The notes: generated by a model from the letters alone, not told the origin. DNA of 64,000 nucleotides from Tetracentron sinense (GCA_015143295.1 CM026567.1:14464416-14528415); one strand, 5' to 3'; numbered from the stretch's first letter, positions 24,769 to 36,411 are shown. Numbers and translations: made by a program.

Positions 24769-24905
24769 AGGGCAGGGCCTGGCCTAGGTCATACCGGGCC
24801 TGACCCTCATTCATTGGGGTGAGGCCCTAGCCCTCGGAGGGCTTGAACTAACTAGGCCGAAGCCCTACTCTCAAGGTCCAGGGCCGTGTTAGGGTTGGGC
24901 TAGGG
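24769..24905. repeat. GGGCC/GGCCC-rich interspersed repeat
   Basis: The block contains repeated GGGCAGGGCCTGGCC, TACCGGGCCTGACCC and AGGCCCTAGCCCTCGGAGGG motifs with local palindromes. It resembles the GC-rich nonautonomous repeat at 28660-28830. No ends can be defined. Confidence 0.5.
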
Positions 24906-25178
24906 CGAAAGAAAAAAAATCATGCTTTAACAATTTTTTCTACATTGATTGTCAACCATATATACAACCCTCCTTTATTTGGATTTGGGACTGACAATGC
25001 AACTCAATTAGCAAAATGACGAGTTTTAGTACTGTTAGATTTTTAGTAGTAAACTAGTAGTACATCACCCAGTTGTTATCGTTAAATTGTCAGTATTAGT
25101 ACCGTTATATTTTTTTTTTTAAAAAGGAAAAAGGTTACAACTTACAAGTAGTAACAATTTAGATTCTAGGAAGAATCT

Positions 25179-25391
25179 GTTCTCAGCAAGGCAAGAGGGG
25201 GTGAGCTTGGGCATGGTGCTTTCATGATTTTTTGCATTGCCGTTGTGTGCAAATTTTAGTGGCTAGCATGGTGTATTTTGTCCTTTTTCTTTTTGTTTCT
25301 CACATTGGTTCATTACTTCGTGAACTATGTTTTTCCCGCTCCTTTGTTCTCTTTATTTATATAATTGCTTGGATTATTGACAAAAAAAAAT
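25179..25391 (+). mobile_element. 5'-truncated LINE tail or SINE with 17-bp TSD
   Basis: A 17-bp direct repeat GATTCTAGGAAGAATCT lies at 25162-25178 and 25392-25408. The insert ends CTTGGATTATTGACAAAAAAAAAT, that is, with a poly-A tail on the plus strand. Its T-rich end, including TGGTTCATTACTTCGTGAAC, is typical of plant LINE 3' UTRs and is similar to the tail at 52352-52459. The unmutated duplication points to a fairly recent event. Confidence 0.85.
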
Positions 25392-25549
25392 GATTCTAGG
25401 AAGAATCTACACTATTAGTACGTTGTACATACACACACCAAGTTTTAGCCTCAATTTTTTTTAAAAAATAAAATAAGAAAAAACGTTACAAGTTTCTATA
25501 TTAGAAAGTTTCTAGAAAGACACTTAGCCAAAAAGAAGGAAATTAAGGG

Positions 25550-28500
25550 AAATATCGCTGCCTTCGGTTTGAAAGAGGAATGCTCGAGCTTATTGCCCCC
25601 CGAGTTTCAGGAGAGGAAGAAGTTGAAGGACGAGCTCTGTCTCATTCTGCGATGTGAGGAAATAAGCTGGAAACAAAGGTCTTGAGTGTGATGGTTGAAA
25701 GAGGGAGATAACAATACAAGTTATTTCCACAAGGTGGCCAATCAACGTAGGTGATTCAACAATATTTTGAGGTTATGGATAGGAGATTCATGTCTGGAAG
25801 ATGTAGAAGAGAGGGGTACCCTTATTGCCTCCTTTTCTGAACAACTATATACAGAGCCTCCTTTTGTGAACAACTATATAAGGAAGATCACCCCTTTAGA
25901 CCGACGCTGGATGACATGAACTTTAGTAATATCCCTGAGGAGGAGAGGGCACAACTGGAGGGCCCATTTTCCATGGAGGAGATTCTTCAAGCCATACAAA
26001 GGTTGGAGGGCGACAAGGCACTTGGGCCCGATGGCTTCTCCATTGCTTTCTATAAAACATGTTGGATCTTTATCAAGACATATTTGCTAAAGGTTTTCCA
26101 TGAATTCCATACATCGCACTCCTTTGATAAAGTTTTGAATTGCTCTTTCATCGCCCTTATTCCTAAGGTGCTTGGAGCCACGAATATTTGAGATTTTAGA
26201 CCTATTAGTCTAATCAGCAGCGTTTACAAGATACTATCCAAAGTATTGACTGTGAGACTTAAAAAGGTTATGAGTCATATAATCTCCCCTAAGGAAGGAG
26301 CCTTAGTGGAAGGCAGCCAAATACTTGATGGCATTTTGAGTGCTAATGAAGGTGTGGATGATAGGCTGAAGAAAGGAGAACTAGGTATTATTTGCAAATT
26401 GATATGGAGAAAGCATATGTTCACATGAGTTGGTCCTTTCTAGACTATATGCTTGGGCATATGGGGTTTGGAGTAAAGTGGCGTGCCTGAATGAAATGTT
26501 GCTATTTCGTTGCCTTCTTCTCGGTATTGATAAATGATTCCCCTCATTTTTTTTTCCGAAGCTCTAGAGGCTTACGTCAAGGGGACCCCTTATCTCCTTT
26601 CCTTTTCATAATGGTCACCGAAGCCTTCAGTAGGTTGATTGGTCGAGCCTCGCACTTGATCTGGGATGGTTTTCTTATTGGCACCCCTTCGGTTTCACTC
26701 TCCTATCTCCTATTTATGGATGACACACTCTTATTCCTTGGGGCTCCGGCTCACCAACTGCTTAGCATTGGATTTATGTTCAAATGCTTTAAAGCTATCA
26801 CCAGGCTGAGAATCAATTTCCTCACGAGTCACATTTTCGCCGTGGATTGGTCCTTAATTTAGAAGAGTTGGCTCTGTGTCTAGGATGCAAAACTGGTTCC
26901 CTTCCGATCAAATTCCTTGACCTACCCTTGGGGCCAGATTCAAACCTTCTTCGGTTTGGGAGCCAGTTTAGATAGATTCACTCAGAGGCTTGAGAATTGG
27001 ATGTCCAATTTTCTCTTGAAAGGGGGAAGGCTAAGTGGCTAACTCTCCCAAAAAGCACTCTTTGTAGCCTTCCAACTTTCTATCTCTCCCTTTTTTCAAT
27101 TCCGTTGTCGGTGGTAACTAGGCTAGAGAGGATTCGAAGGGACTTCCCTTGGAATGAAAAGGTCTACACTAAGAAGTTCCACTTAGTAAGCTGGAAGTTG
27201 GTTTGTCGCCCCAAGGAGGTTGGAGGCCTTAACCTCTGGGCATTTAAAGTTGTAAACAAAGTTTTGTTGGGTAAATGGTTGTGGTGATTTGGGGAGGAAC
27301 GGAACAATCTGTGGAGATAAGTCATTATGACATGTTATGGGGAATGCAGTTGATGGTCCTCGAGAGGGTCGACAAAGCCACACGGGGGTGGGTTTGTGGA
27401 TAGCGATTTTGAACTCTAGGGCCGATTTCGACATTCATACCAGATTTTTCATTGGAGATGGGGAGGAGGTAAAGTTCTGGTCCGATTTGTGGTGTGGCCC
27501 TAACACTCTCAAACAAGATTTCAATGTGTTATTTGTGCTCTACTTGAACCAATCAGGGTCGGTATCATCTTCTTTTGAGATTAGGGGCAGGTCAGCAGTT
27601 TGGGTCCCTAGATTTAGGCAACCTTTGCAAGATTGGGAGGTGAGTAGTTTTGCTAGCCTGATGGAGCATTCATAGTGACAAAGTTGGGGTTCGGGAATAA
27701 TTCGGCAGAGGTCAAGCTAAAAAAAAAATGGGAAAAATTAGGAAAAATTGGGAAAAATAAATTAATAAATATTAAAATATACCGAACAATTTGATTAAAA
27801 AATATACAAAATAAGTAGTTTTTTTTGTCAAGTTTGAGAAAATAATTGGGGAATAACAAAAATAATCTGGAAAGATTGCGAATAATTCGGAAAATTCACG
27901 AATAATTCAAAAAATTTGCGAATAGTTCACCAATAATTCAGGAATCCAATAATTCGGCAAAGCAAAAATGCGCAAACAATTCGCGAGTTTTTAAAAATAA
28001 CAGAGTTTTTTGTTACAGAGGGAGCGTTTAGAGTCAGTGGTTTCAAACCCTATTGTTAGGGATTCCTGAGAGTGGTTCAGGGAAAACAAAGGTCGGTTTA
28101 CTATTAGATCCTTCTTGCGGGCCAGGAGTGATTATCCTCACTTAGCCTTCCTTGTTAGAGTGGTGTGGTATGCATACATGTTATCCAAAGTGTCTTTTTT
28201 TCTTTGAACATCTTTTCTAGATAAAATCTTGACAGTTGATCATCTTCAAAGCAGAGGTTGGATCACCCCAAATAGATGTGTTGTGTCTTGCAGCAAAGGA
28301 ATCAATCGATCATTTGCTCCTACACTGCATCTTTGCGTCCACCCTCTGAAGCTATTTTCTAGCTTTTTTTGGAGTTGCATGAGTTTTTCCTATTCCTTCC
28401 AGATCTTCTTATCTTGTTGGTAGTTGGCCTCATTGGGTCCTCGTTTGGATCAGTTGTGCGCACTCCTCCCGGGGGCTATATCTTGGTCTATATGGAAAGT

Positions 28501-28620
28501 GCGAAATAGACGGATTTTTAAGGGCACCTCTCTTCCTACGGACCGTATGATCAAGAGGGTTAGTTAGTTCCTTGAACATGCACACAATAAGGCTTAGCCT
28601 CTTAGGTTTAAATAAGTCTT
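25550..28620 (+). pseudogene. L1-type non-LTR retrotransposon remnant
   Basis: Pieces in order along the plus strand are the linker (LPPEFQERKKLKDEL, EGDNNTSYFHKVANQR), the RT start (EEILQAIQRLEGDKALGPDG, 25973-26040), GLRQGDPLSPFLFIM (about 26565-26615), the active-site variant FMDD in place of FADD (about 26713), LPKSTLCSLPTFYLSLF, the CRPKEVGGLNL block (27210) and FFIGDGEEVKFWSDLWCG (about 27445-27500). A zf-RVT-like tail (LTVDHLQSRGWITPNRC, 28228-28285) follows. Stops and frameshifts occur throughout. It sits in the SAC9 intron between exons 4 and 5, which is 7.5 kb long because of it. No endonuclease domain is present. Confidence 0.9.
27673..28015. mobile_element. AT-rich insertion inside the LINE
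   Basis: The LINE match stops at LMEHS (27672) and resumes near 28016. The inserted 340 bp is very A-rich with repeated AATAATTCGG/AAATTCGCGAAT-type words, GTGACAAAG at the left end and CTTTGTTACA-like sequence (TTTTTTGTTACAGAG) at the right. It looks like a MITE that jumped into the LINE. A target duplication is not clear. Confidence 0.6.
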
Positions 28621-28659
28621 TAAGTTATTTTATTATATATGGTATCACATATAGAATGG

Positions 28660-28830
28660 AAGGCCGGGCCAAGCCGGGCCATGTGCTTACCAAGCCCGCC
28701 TCTCAAGTAAGAGGGCCTTCCAAAATTGGGCTCAGCCCTAGGGCCTTGTTAAGGGAAAAAAGGGCTCTATTTTGAGGGCTTTGAAGGGCCGGGTAGGGCT
28801 AGGCCCCCTCATCAGAGGGCCGGATTGATA
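28660..28830. repeat. GGGCC-rich interspersed repeat
   Basis: AGGCCGGGCCAAGCCGGGCC, CTCAGCCCTAGGGCC and GAAGGGCCGGGTAGGGC occur in a row, giving strong local self-complementarity. It resembles the block at 24769-24905. Confidence 0.5.
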
Positions 28831-29562
28831 GTCCTATGTGGAGGGGTGTCAAGGGGCCCTATTTGGGCCACAAAAACCTCTTGTAAATTGTCCAGGCTTG
28901 AAGCTTATTCAAAATCGCAAATAAAAGCCCATAGGCGTGTCATCAATTTAAAGAATTCCTTTTGATGATCTTGCACCAGAAAGCTCCATAGGCGTGTCAT
29001 CATTTTCTCTGTGGCTCTTAATTTAATTTTCTTCTAGACTAGTATTGCAGTGACTTATAAGTACTTCTGAGTTTTGACTTAGTGTTAGTGACAGTATTTA
29101 GTTCATACTTCATAGACCTATTTTCTTTGTGGGTGATTGAATTCATGGTTTTAAATTTCGTCCGATATATCGATATAGCAGCTGAAATAGTCATATCGCT
29201 GGTAGGGATATAAATCCCCTGGGTTACTGTCTTTCTACAATTTATCACCAATATATTGGCGAAATGTCACACAATATATTCCATGTTATTTCGGGCTTTT
29301 TCTTATATAAACATGCATTATATCGGTCGAAATGTTGGAAATTGCGACCGACTTAGAGAGATTTTTTCCCTAGACTATTTTTTCACCAAATAATTACATA
29401 AGTTTTTAATCTATTTGCTCAATATTAATGCTGATTAGGTTCATTATCATAAATTCCTTATTCCAAAATTTTGAGATTGACAAAATGAATCCGGTTTCGC
29501 CATTTTGTTTAATAAAAGCCAAATCTTCAGTTAAGTTGCATGTTACCAAATCTTTCATAACT

Positions 29563-29735
29563 AGAGCAATGCTAGGTCCACTTTCCGGTCGTCCACTCTC
29601 ACTTATTTTTGGACAAGATGAAAAAATAGAATTACACTTTTTTGTGGGTCCCATCACATTAATTTTGTCTTCTTGTATAAAATAGTAAAAACTACTGGAG
29701 AGTGGACAACCAGAAAGTGGACCTAGCATTGCTCT
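29563..29735. mobile_element. 173-bp MITE with 38-bp TIRs
   Basis: The left end AGAGCAATGCTAGGTCCACT… is mirrored by the right end …AGTGGACCTAGCATTGCTCT. The inverted repeats run about 38 bp with two or three mismatches. TTCATAAC lies on both outer sides (29553-29561 region and 29735-29742), a target duplication of about 8 bp. No coding capacity. It lies in the SAC9 intron between exons 4 and 5. Confidence 0.88.
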
Positions 29736-29749
29736 TCATAACCAATTCC

Positions 29750-30260
29750 ATCCATGCCATTTTTGACCTTACCCTTTATTCAAATCTTTCAATTTTCACC
29801 AATTGACCTCTTACTGGAGCCGTTAGTGATCTTCACTGAACTTGTCCAAACCATCTCAATCGACTCTCCTTTATTTTATAACCTATTAGAGTTATTCTCA
29901 GATCCTTTTGAATTTGCTTATTTCTGATCTATCTTTCCTTGTTTTTCCACCCATCCATCTCGACATCCTTATCTCGGCTATATTAATTATGTTAATACGC
30001 TACTTGTTAATAGCCCAACATTTTGTTCCATAAATCATAGATTGTCTTATCATTGTCTTATACAATTTCCTTTTAACTTGATTGGTATACGCCGGTCACA
30101 TAAAACCCCAGAAACACTTCTTCACTTTAGCTATCCAACTCTCTCCATCATTACGAATAATTGAGCAAGATGCCAATAATCAAAATCACATGATCTGGGG
30201 TGATGAACTAGTACTACCGCCCTCTTGGTCAGGACAAAGACGTTGATTTCGAGCCTCCAC
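29750..30260 (-). mobile_element. Non-LTR (RTE-like) remnant, tentative
   Basis: The stretch around 29860-30160 contains words often seen in the antisense of degraded plant non-LTR elements: ATCCATCTCGACATCCTTAT, TAGCCCAACATTTTGTTCCA and GGTATACGCCGGTCACATAA. No open frame survives. I rely on recalled pattern only, so the family name is uncertain. Confidence 0.45.
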
Positions 30261-30945
30261 AGGACCACTACTCATGTGGTTCTAATGTAACTCTTGTTGT
30301 GAAGTGGAGTCTTATGCATTTGTTGGCCATCATTTGAGTTTGCATTTTTTCAATATTATTGTTGTATGTATTGACACTTTGCATATATTATATTAATATT
30401 GGATCTTAATACACCACCGCCTGCTTGTCTTTTTCCCTTCCAGATGCATCTTTATGTACAATGTTTGTTTTTTGACCCATTGATTCCTAAGTATGTATTT
30501 ATTTTTATTCTAAAATTCCCTAATATGTTTTTCTTCCTATTATCCCACAATTTTTCCCTTGAATGGTGATCCCTCTATTTCAAAAACATCTTGCGATCTA
30601 TCCTACAATATTTCCCTTTTAAGAGTTGTGATATTTCCCATGATATTGACTTTTAAAACCTTTCCGGAAATGGAATCAACCTTGTTATAGTGGCTAGCAT
30701 TTCTAAATTCCTCGTCTTCACTATTTTAACCATTCCATCATGATCGAAATGGAGAGACTACTTATACGATGAAAGGTCTTATTCAATACTTCGTGGTTTC
30801 CGTGTCAACTGGGTTGTATGTCCAGTTGTCCATTGCTTCATAGTTTTTATATATTTCTGGATAAAATAAAACATAGAATTTCACAAAAATAAACTTGATG
30901 AAATTTCGACTGGATTCTCAACCTTCTGTGTATTCTATTTTGCAG

Positions 30946-31736
30946 GAAAGGAAGCTAAACTTCATAGAAGCCAGGAAGCTTGAAATTGAATGCCTCCGGT
31001 TGAATCTTTCTGCTGCTGAAAGAGATAGGGCTTATTATCAATTGGCACTGATCGTGCTACTATAAATCGAATGGTTTACTTGTTGATTCTTACATGGGAA
31101 GATTATGCAGATTAGCAAACACCCTTGCATTGCTGGGGCAGGCTGCACTTGAAGACAAAGTTACTGCTGCCATTGGTCTTGGGACTGTTGATGATGATGA
31201 TGTATAGACTTCTGGAATATTACTGGGATTGGAGAGACCTGCTCTGGTGGTATGCGTGAGGTTCGTGCTGAAACTGAGCCACCTGGACATGGTCCTTGTT
31301 TGTTCTCATTGTGAAAGAAAAGTTTGCTGTGCTGGGAGGGGAGCTCTCCTGCTTGCAGGCTATAACTCAAGGGAGCTGGCAAGCTCTAATGGTTTATCGA
31401 GCCACAGTGGGTCGAGCCATGGCAGTCAAAGTAATGGTTTCTTCACAAACCGTTCAGTAACACTCGATGGGGTTATCTGTACATCTTGCGGCCCTGAAAT
31501 TGTGCTTGATGCATTGATATTGGACTATGTCAGGGTGTTAATTAGCTTGCGAAGAAGTGCTTGCGCAGACAGTGCAGCACATAAGCTTTGGACCAGGTGA
31601 TAGGATTTCCCTCACGGGACTCTCTTACTGAAATTAACAGAACTTCTGATAGCAGCAAACTGTTGAGATCCTCAGAAAATTGTTTAACGGAGAGGAGTCA
31701 CTTGCTGAATTTCCATTTGCCAGCCTTCTACATTCG
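30946..31736 (+). pseudogene. SAC9: SAC9 exon 5, with several small deletions
   Basis: After acceptor TTTTGCAG the exon encodes ERKLNFIEARKLEIECLRL and AAERDRA, then shifts frame. Matching pieces continue in other frames: YMGRLCRLANTLALLGQAAL, GGMREVRAETEPPGHGPC, a Cys-rich stretch (HCERKVCCAGRGALLL), TLDGVICTSCGPEIVLDALI, and EESLAEFPFASLLHS before donor TCG|GTAAAG. By comparison with SAC9 there is about one base missing near 31032, 31068 and 31205 and two near 31303, with further shifts after 31560. The Cys pairs resemble a zinc-binding knuckle. Confidence 0.87.
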
Positions 31737-32654
31737 GTAAAGTCTCGGTTCTGATTGTGTTCTGGTTTCAGCATTTAATTTGTTAAGAAGCATTATTTTT
31801 TTCCAATTCCTTTTTTTTTCTTGCTCGTCACTACACATACCTTTGCACATAGTTTGGATATATATCTCAGAGTTCAGAATTATTTGATCTTTCACAGCTT
31901 ATCCATGGTTGTGCCTTGGTTATGTAATTATTACCCATCCTAACTATCAACTATCACAGTTTAATTTTAGATAGTGGTCTTTCTACTCTGTTCTTTGTAA
32001 ATAAGTTAAAACTAGTCTACCATTCTTATGCTCACAATAACCTTATCAAAACATATGTGCCATTGCATATTCTACCTTCTGTGCGTGGTTTTCTGAAGAC
32101 CATTTCTGGTTAACTTATTTTGTTTTTCACCCAGCAACTACAAACCCATTTTCAATTTCAATTTGATTGATAATGAGATATATTGCTTGAAAGGAGGGAG
32201 ATTACAAAAATATAGAACTATAAAGAAAAAAAGAGCAAGAAAGAGAAGCATGGTACATCATCATTGTCTGTCTTTGGCTACTCAATTGCCTTGGCGCTGC
32301 CACGCTGGCTGACCTTGGGACTAAAGAGAACGGGATGTTAAAGAGGCCGAATCCTGATATTTCCTTGAAGATATAGAATAAGTTCAAGTTTATTCTTCTT
32401 CTGGATGCCCAGTTGATTAAAATGCTTATAAGTCCTAACTACAGAAGCCTTTAAATTTCAAATATGGATGGTAGTATGATACAGGTTTTCTAGGCTTTCT
32501 ATTAACGGATTGCTCATAACTAATAACTCATATAATATAGCCAGCAGACTTGTTTGAGTCAGACATTGGGAGACCGAATTGCATGTGGTACATTCCAAAC
32601 AACTGTGGTCAGGTAGTATGAAGCTAAGTCTTTAGTTCCTCAGTATATATGTAG

Positions 32655-33290
32655 TGCTGGGTTAACGGACACCAACAGGTGCTTGCTGAATAGCTTACAG
32701 CTTGGCTCATTAAAAGCTCGGTCATTTAATAAATGAGCCAAGCTTGAACATGATTTTGGGCTGAGCTTATTATAAACGAGTATGCTCGGCACACATGTGC
32801 GTGGCTCGATAGATACTCAACTCGGTTAGTCGTTGTAGGTCATGGTTGAGAGTATTTATGATGATTGTTACATATACATGTGAAAGCGTAATAAGTCTTG
32901 TTCATACATATAGGATGTATATTTTTTTCAATTTTATTTTTCTCTATGTTGTTACTAGGTCAATCAAAATATTTATTTTAGCATTTACACTATTGAAACC
33001 ATTGGTCCCACATGAGGAAAAATATTCTCAATCTCTCTCTCTCTCTCTAGTATATCTATAGTGTGTGTTGTGTGGGTGTGTGAAAGCAAACTATTTCTTT
33101 GTCATTTCAAATGTTTGTCATTTCAATGTCATCTCCACTTTTCAATGTTTGCTGTTACAAAAAAAGCCATGTTATTTTTTCCACATGAGAAAAGCGAGTG
33201 AACACATTTTTGTAATAATTCTAAAGCAGAGCCGAGCCGAGCTGAGCCACACCTTACGAGATTTTTGACGAGCTGACCCTCTGCAATAGT
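32655..33290. mobile_element. GCTCG-type palindromic element
   Basis: AGCTTGGCTCATTAAAAGCT, AATAAATGAGCCAAGCTTGA and GTGGCTCGATAGATACTCAA occur at the left. GAGCCGAGCCGAGCTGAGCC and GACGAGCTGACCC occur near 33230-33275. The ends have inverted GCTCG/CGAGC character, as in the repeat at 14455-14600. A CT run lies at 33031-33047. Boundaries are approximate. Confidence 0.5.
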
Positions 33291-34337
33291 GTTGAAGCTT
33301 CTGAGACGAGTTTGAACACATATATACTATAACGAGCGATTGACCACATTACAATTGGTTGAACAACCTACAATAGGTTAAGTCAGCCTAAGATAGTTGT
33401 CATAGGTAGGCATGCATTCTTGGACCTGACCTGACAGTCCTCGCATTATGATAATATTTTATCATGCAATTTGTAGTTGTGTTATTAGATTTTAAAAATT
33501 CTAAAGTATATATGGGGGCATGTCCTCTCCAGAATAGGGTGGACGGTTTTCCGCTTTCTTTCTACGAACTTCTTACCTTGTTGGAACGGTAAGGGTGCAG
33601 GGTTCAGGGGGGAAAATTTGGTTGCTCTCTGGAGCATTACTGGATCGAATGGTGTGGAGAAAAAGAGGGTATTGACGAACTCTGCCTCGCTTTCATCATT
33701 GATGCGCACTCATCCGATTGCTGTCTTTGAAGGGATTTTTAATTGCCATGCGGGGGGGAAAGGACGCACTTGGGAGGATTGTTGTGCATTCCCTTCCTGG
33801 TGTGTTGTTTAGGGTTGTTCTTTTGTTTTTCATTAACGATTAGTACTCGTAAAGTCTTGCTGTTGTACTAACCCTGTAATTCTTTTTCTATTTTTAAATT
33901 ATGCATTTGATTAACGATAAATAGAAAAAAATATTATGTTTAGTCTTTAATACGGAAAACAGAGAGAGATAAAATAAAGATTCTCCCTATATCTATGCCA
34001 CTCCAACAGTATCGATAAATGTCCAATTGGGTCGATGACATGTTTTTGAAAACGCTAGTGTCCTTATTTAAGAAGTTTAGTATTAGTTGAAACACATCAA
34101 CAGATTTTCATTATGCGTGGTTGTGATTTAAAATTCAGATGACTTACATCTCTTTTAGTATTTACAAGAAAAAACGAGAGAAAGGTGATTAACAACAGTA
34201 GAATTCAAGGCCATTTTATGGACTGGTATGGTACAAGACTAAAATGCTCTGCTTGTTCAATTCATTGTCATATGAATTCCATATTTGATTGATATTCCAT
34301 TTTAGGTTGATGTTAACTTGGTTATATGTTATTGCCG

Positions 34338-34536
34338 GTTGAAACAGCACAGGCTCGGCATCATCCTTGTCATTTGCTTGCTCCATTTGATTCTAAATAC
34401 AAAATTCATATTGGAGAGCTCTCCTTAGCACCTCCTGTGTCGATTGTATTGCTCTTGGTTTGTCGCTTTCCGACGTGCTTGGGGGTCATCTTACTTGTTT
34501 CCAAGGGCTATATTCCAAAATGGCGATACTCCTACA
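34338..34536 (+). pseudogene. SAC9: SAC9 exon 6, with altered acceptor
   Basis: Starting VETAQARHH, the exon runs through LLAPFDSKYK and SLAPPVS to GVILLVSKGY, then in a shifted frame NGDTPT before donor ACA|GTACAC. This fits the SAC9 segment after exon 5. The bases before the exon are TTGCCG where TTGCAG would be expected, so the acceptor AG reads CG at 34336-34337. More than one frame is needed to follow the match, so assignment is less secure than for exons 2-5. Confidence 0.7.
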
Positions 34537-34879
34537 GTACACAGTAATCCATCTTCTGTTTACGTGAATGCAATCCTAGAATCTTAGCCTGATCCGCGTA
34601 TGATCTTTAGTACCTCAGCCCGATTCTGTCTTATTGTGATTAGCTCAGGCTTGTCTAGACCTTACTCATCTACTCTAGATCCGTCTCATCCAATTATCAT
34701 GCCAGGCTCCAATTGTCAGCCTCAATCAACCGCTCAGAGAGATCAGACAGTTGTTATTCGTAATGGCAACTTAGTTAATCTAGACCAACTCATATACGAC
34801 AAATTGAGAATAAGATGAACCCTTGTTAGCACTTAAGAAAACCTATCCCAGATTGATGGAGAGGTATCGTCTAAAACCA

Positions 34880-35330
34880 ATGTACCTGGTTCGTCGGTGT
34901 GATTTGGGGTTCGCAATTCGCCTTGTATAAAGTGAACCGGTTGCAGGGTATGATGACACAGTTCATTTTCAGTTCACTTAGTTCTTTAGTGGTTCGCTAG
35001 CTTGGCTGCTTATATATATATATATGTTACCGTGTAAATAAATATATTATAAATTTATTTATATAAAAAAACATTAATAAAAATAGTTTTATGCGGTTCG
35101 CAAACCTAAAAAAAAAAATTACAGAACGAAAAAAAAGAAAAAGTATACGACCGAACGTAAGAAGAAATTCGCCGAACCCAAACAAAAAATAATTGCCGAC
35201 CTAAACAAATAAGTCGCCGAACCAAAGCTTATTGGGTTCAGGTAAGGGGTTCGTCTTTTCACGAACCAAAACAAACTGAACTGCAAATTGGTTCGCTTCG
35301 AACCAGTTCGCGGTTCGTCTAGTAGTAGGA
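34880..35330. mobile_element. GGTTCG/CGAACC inverted-end element, tentative
   Basis: The left part has TGGTTCGTCGG, GGGTTCGCAATTCGCC and GTGAACCGG. The right part has CACGAACC, TGGTTCGCTTCGAACC and GGTTCGTCTAG. The middle is AT rich with several CGAAC words. The inverted ends suggest a MITE in the SAC9 intron between exons 6 and 7. No target duplication identified. Confidence 0.5.
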
Positions 35331-36119
35331 ACTAGCTAAAACTGATCTACATTAATGGAGTTCTGATAGGCACAAACCGTCTTGTGCATGCATTGACCCT
35401 TGGAGGTTTATATGCATCTCAAATTAGGACAAGGAGACAAAATGGATCCTTTTTCTAAAATCTGAAACCTTTTGAATATGACGTCTTGCCGTTCTATTCA
35501 ATCAATTTAGACTAACATTGAGGGTTTTGAAGAGGTCAGACAACCACACAAAATTTTCATCCTCTAACCTGGTAGTGTATATATATCTATTCGGAGTAAA
35601 AGCAAATGTGAAAACTTATATTGTCTCAATAGAATTAAAAAAAAATACACAGGCAGGTACTCTTCATCCAATCTGGTATTTTTGTTTCACGTTCAGCCAT
35701 CCGTTCCTTGTGTATGTTATTGGACGTAGGAGATAAATTGTGAAAATAAATCTTGTAAGAAGTTTAGGTGGAATAGGTCTTTCTCTGAGTCAGCGACTGT
35801 TTGGGTTTTAAACTGGATTTTGATTTTCTTAAATCTCAATGATGATAATAAACTTAGCAGTCATTATTGGTGGATACTAAACACTATTTTGGAAAGATAT
35901 TAGTTTAGGCTTTCCTCAGTTTAGGAGAAATCGAATGCCTCTCTGCCCCATTAGTATGTGTTTATCGGTATACTTATTGTTCTACCTAATACTATATTTA
36001 ACATGTGGTTTTCACAGTAACTATGTCAATGAGTGGAAACTTTTCTTAATCTTCACTCTGATTTTCTTATACTGATACCTTTATATTTTTCTTTGAAAGT
36101 CCATCATATTGTTAGTAAG

Positions 36120-36396
36120 GTGCAACTATGGGCCAGCAATAAGATAAAGAAGGAAGAACGGTCGTGCATGGGAAAATGGGACGTCCTAATCCCTATACAA
36201 CATCTACTTTGGAAGGACGGAAAAGAAGGTATTAGAGGCCAATAACAATCCGAGGCATTGTGACATTTACCTTGCGGAACATTCGATGTCATATCATTTG
36301 GATAAACAACGTCCTTCTGCGTGCTGGTGCAAAGTTGCTAGTTAGGGACAGACTTTCAATCTGTTGTCTCTAGATGAAAACCCTTTCTCACAACTT
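36120..36396 (+). pseudogene. SAC9: SAC9 exon 7, truncated by satellite DNA
   Basis: After acceptor AGTAAG the exon reads VQLWASNKIKKEERSCMGKW, then by shifting frame GIVTFTLRNIRCHIIWI and finally LLSLDENPFSQL. These are consecutive SAC9 segments. Homology ends at about 36396, and satellite sequence starts about 15 bp later. In the full protein roughly 200 more residues would follow. Frame changes occur at least twice. Confidence 0.82.
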
Positions 36397-36411
36397 GATA
36401 GTAATGCGTCT

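Larger units (their letters stand above)
15217..36396 (+). pseudogene. SAC9: SAC9-like phosphoinositide phosphatase, C-terminal half, broken
   Basis: Seven exons, in order, match the C-terminal half of plant SAC9, a SAC-domain phosphoinositide phosphatase of roughly 1600 residues implicated in PI(4,5)P2 turnover. Landmarks are CPQAADVVELFIYL, DMAVTGAGAR, IEVLGVSLPW, LLDFLDDAVVEYR, AAERDRA, GRLCRLANTLALLGQAALED, MGKWDV and LLSLDENPF. Exons lie at 15217-15324, 15469-15639, 19315-20949 (split), 23020-23460, 30946-31736, 34338-34536 and 36120-36396. The N-terminal SAC catalytic and WW parts and the last roughly 200 residues are absent. Damage: an LTR inside exon 3, altered splice sites after exon 4 and before exon 6, and small deletions in exons 5-7. 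Some small indels may be sequence errors; the truncations are not. Confidence 0.9.
9681..36411. other. 26.7-kb unique segment embedded in one satellite unit
   Basis: At 9680 the array stops in a subtype-B unit just after CTCCATTTCG. At 36412 it restarts at GTACTTGGGGTTTGG, which in intact units follows only about three bases later, and the unit that resumes is also subtype B. Everything between (copia element, SAC9 fragment, nested TEs) therefore reads as an insertion into a single unit. The SAC9 gene is cut off at both sides of this segment. Alternatives are an assembly join or expansion of the satellite around an older locus. Confidence 0.65.

Noticed and set aside
34600..34818. 72-codon frame after SAC9 exon 6, considered as coding
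   Set aside because: No match to SAC9 or any family I know, and no good splice sites around it.
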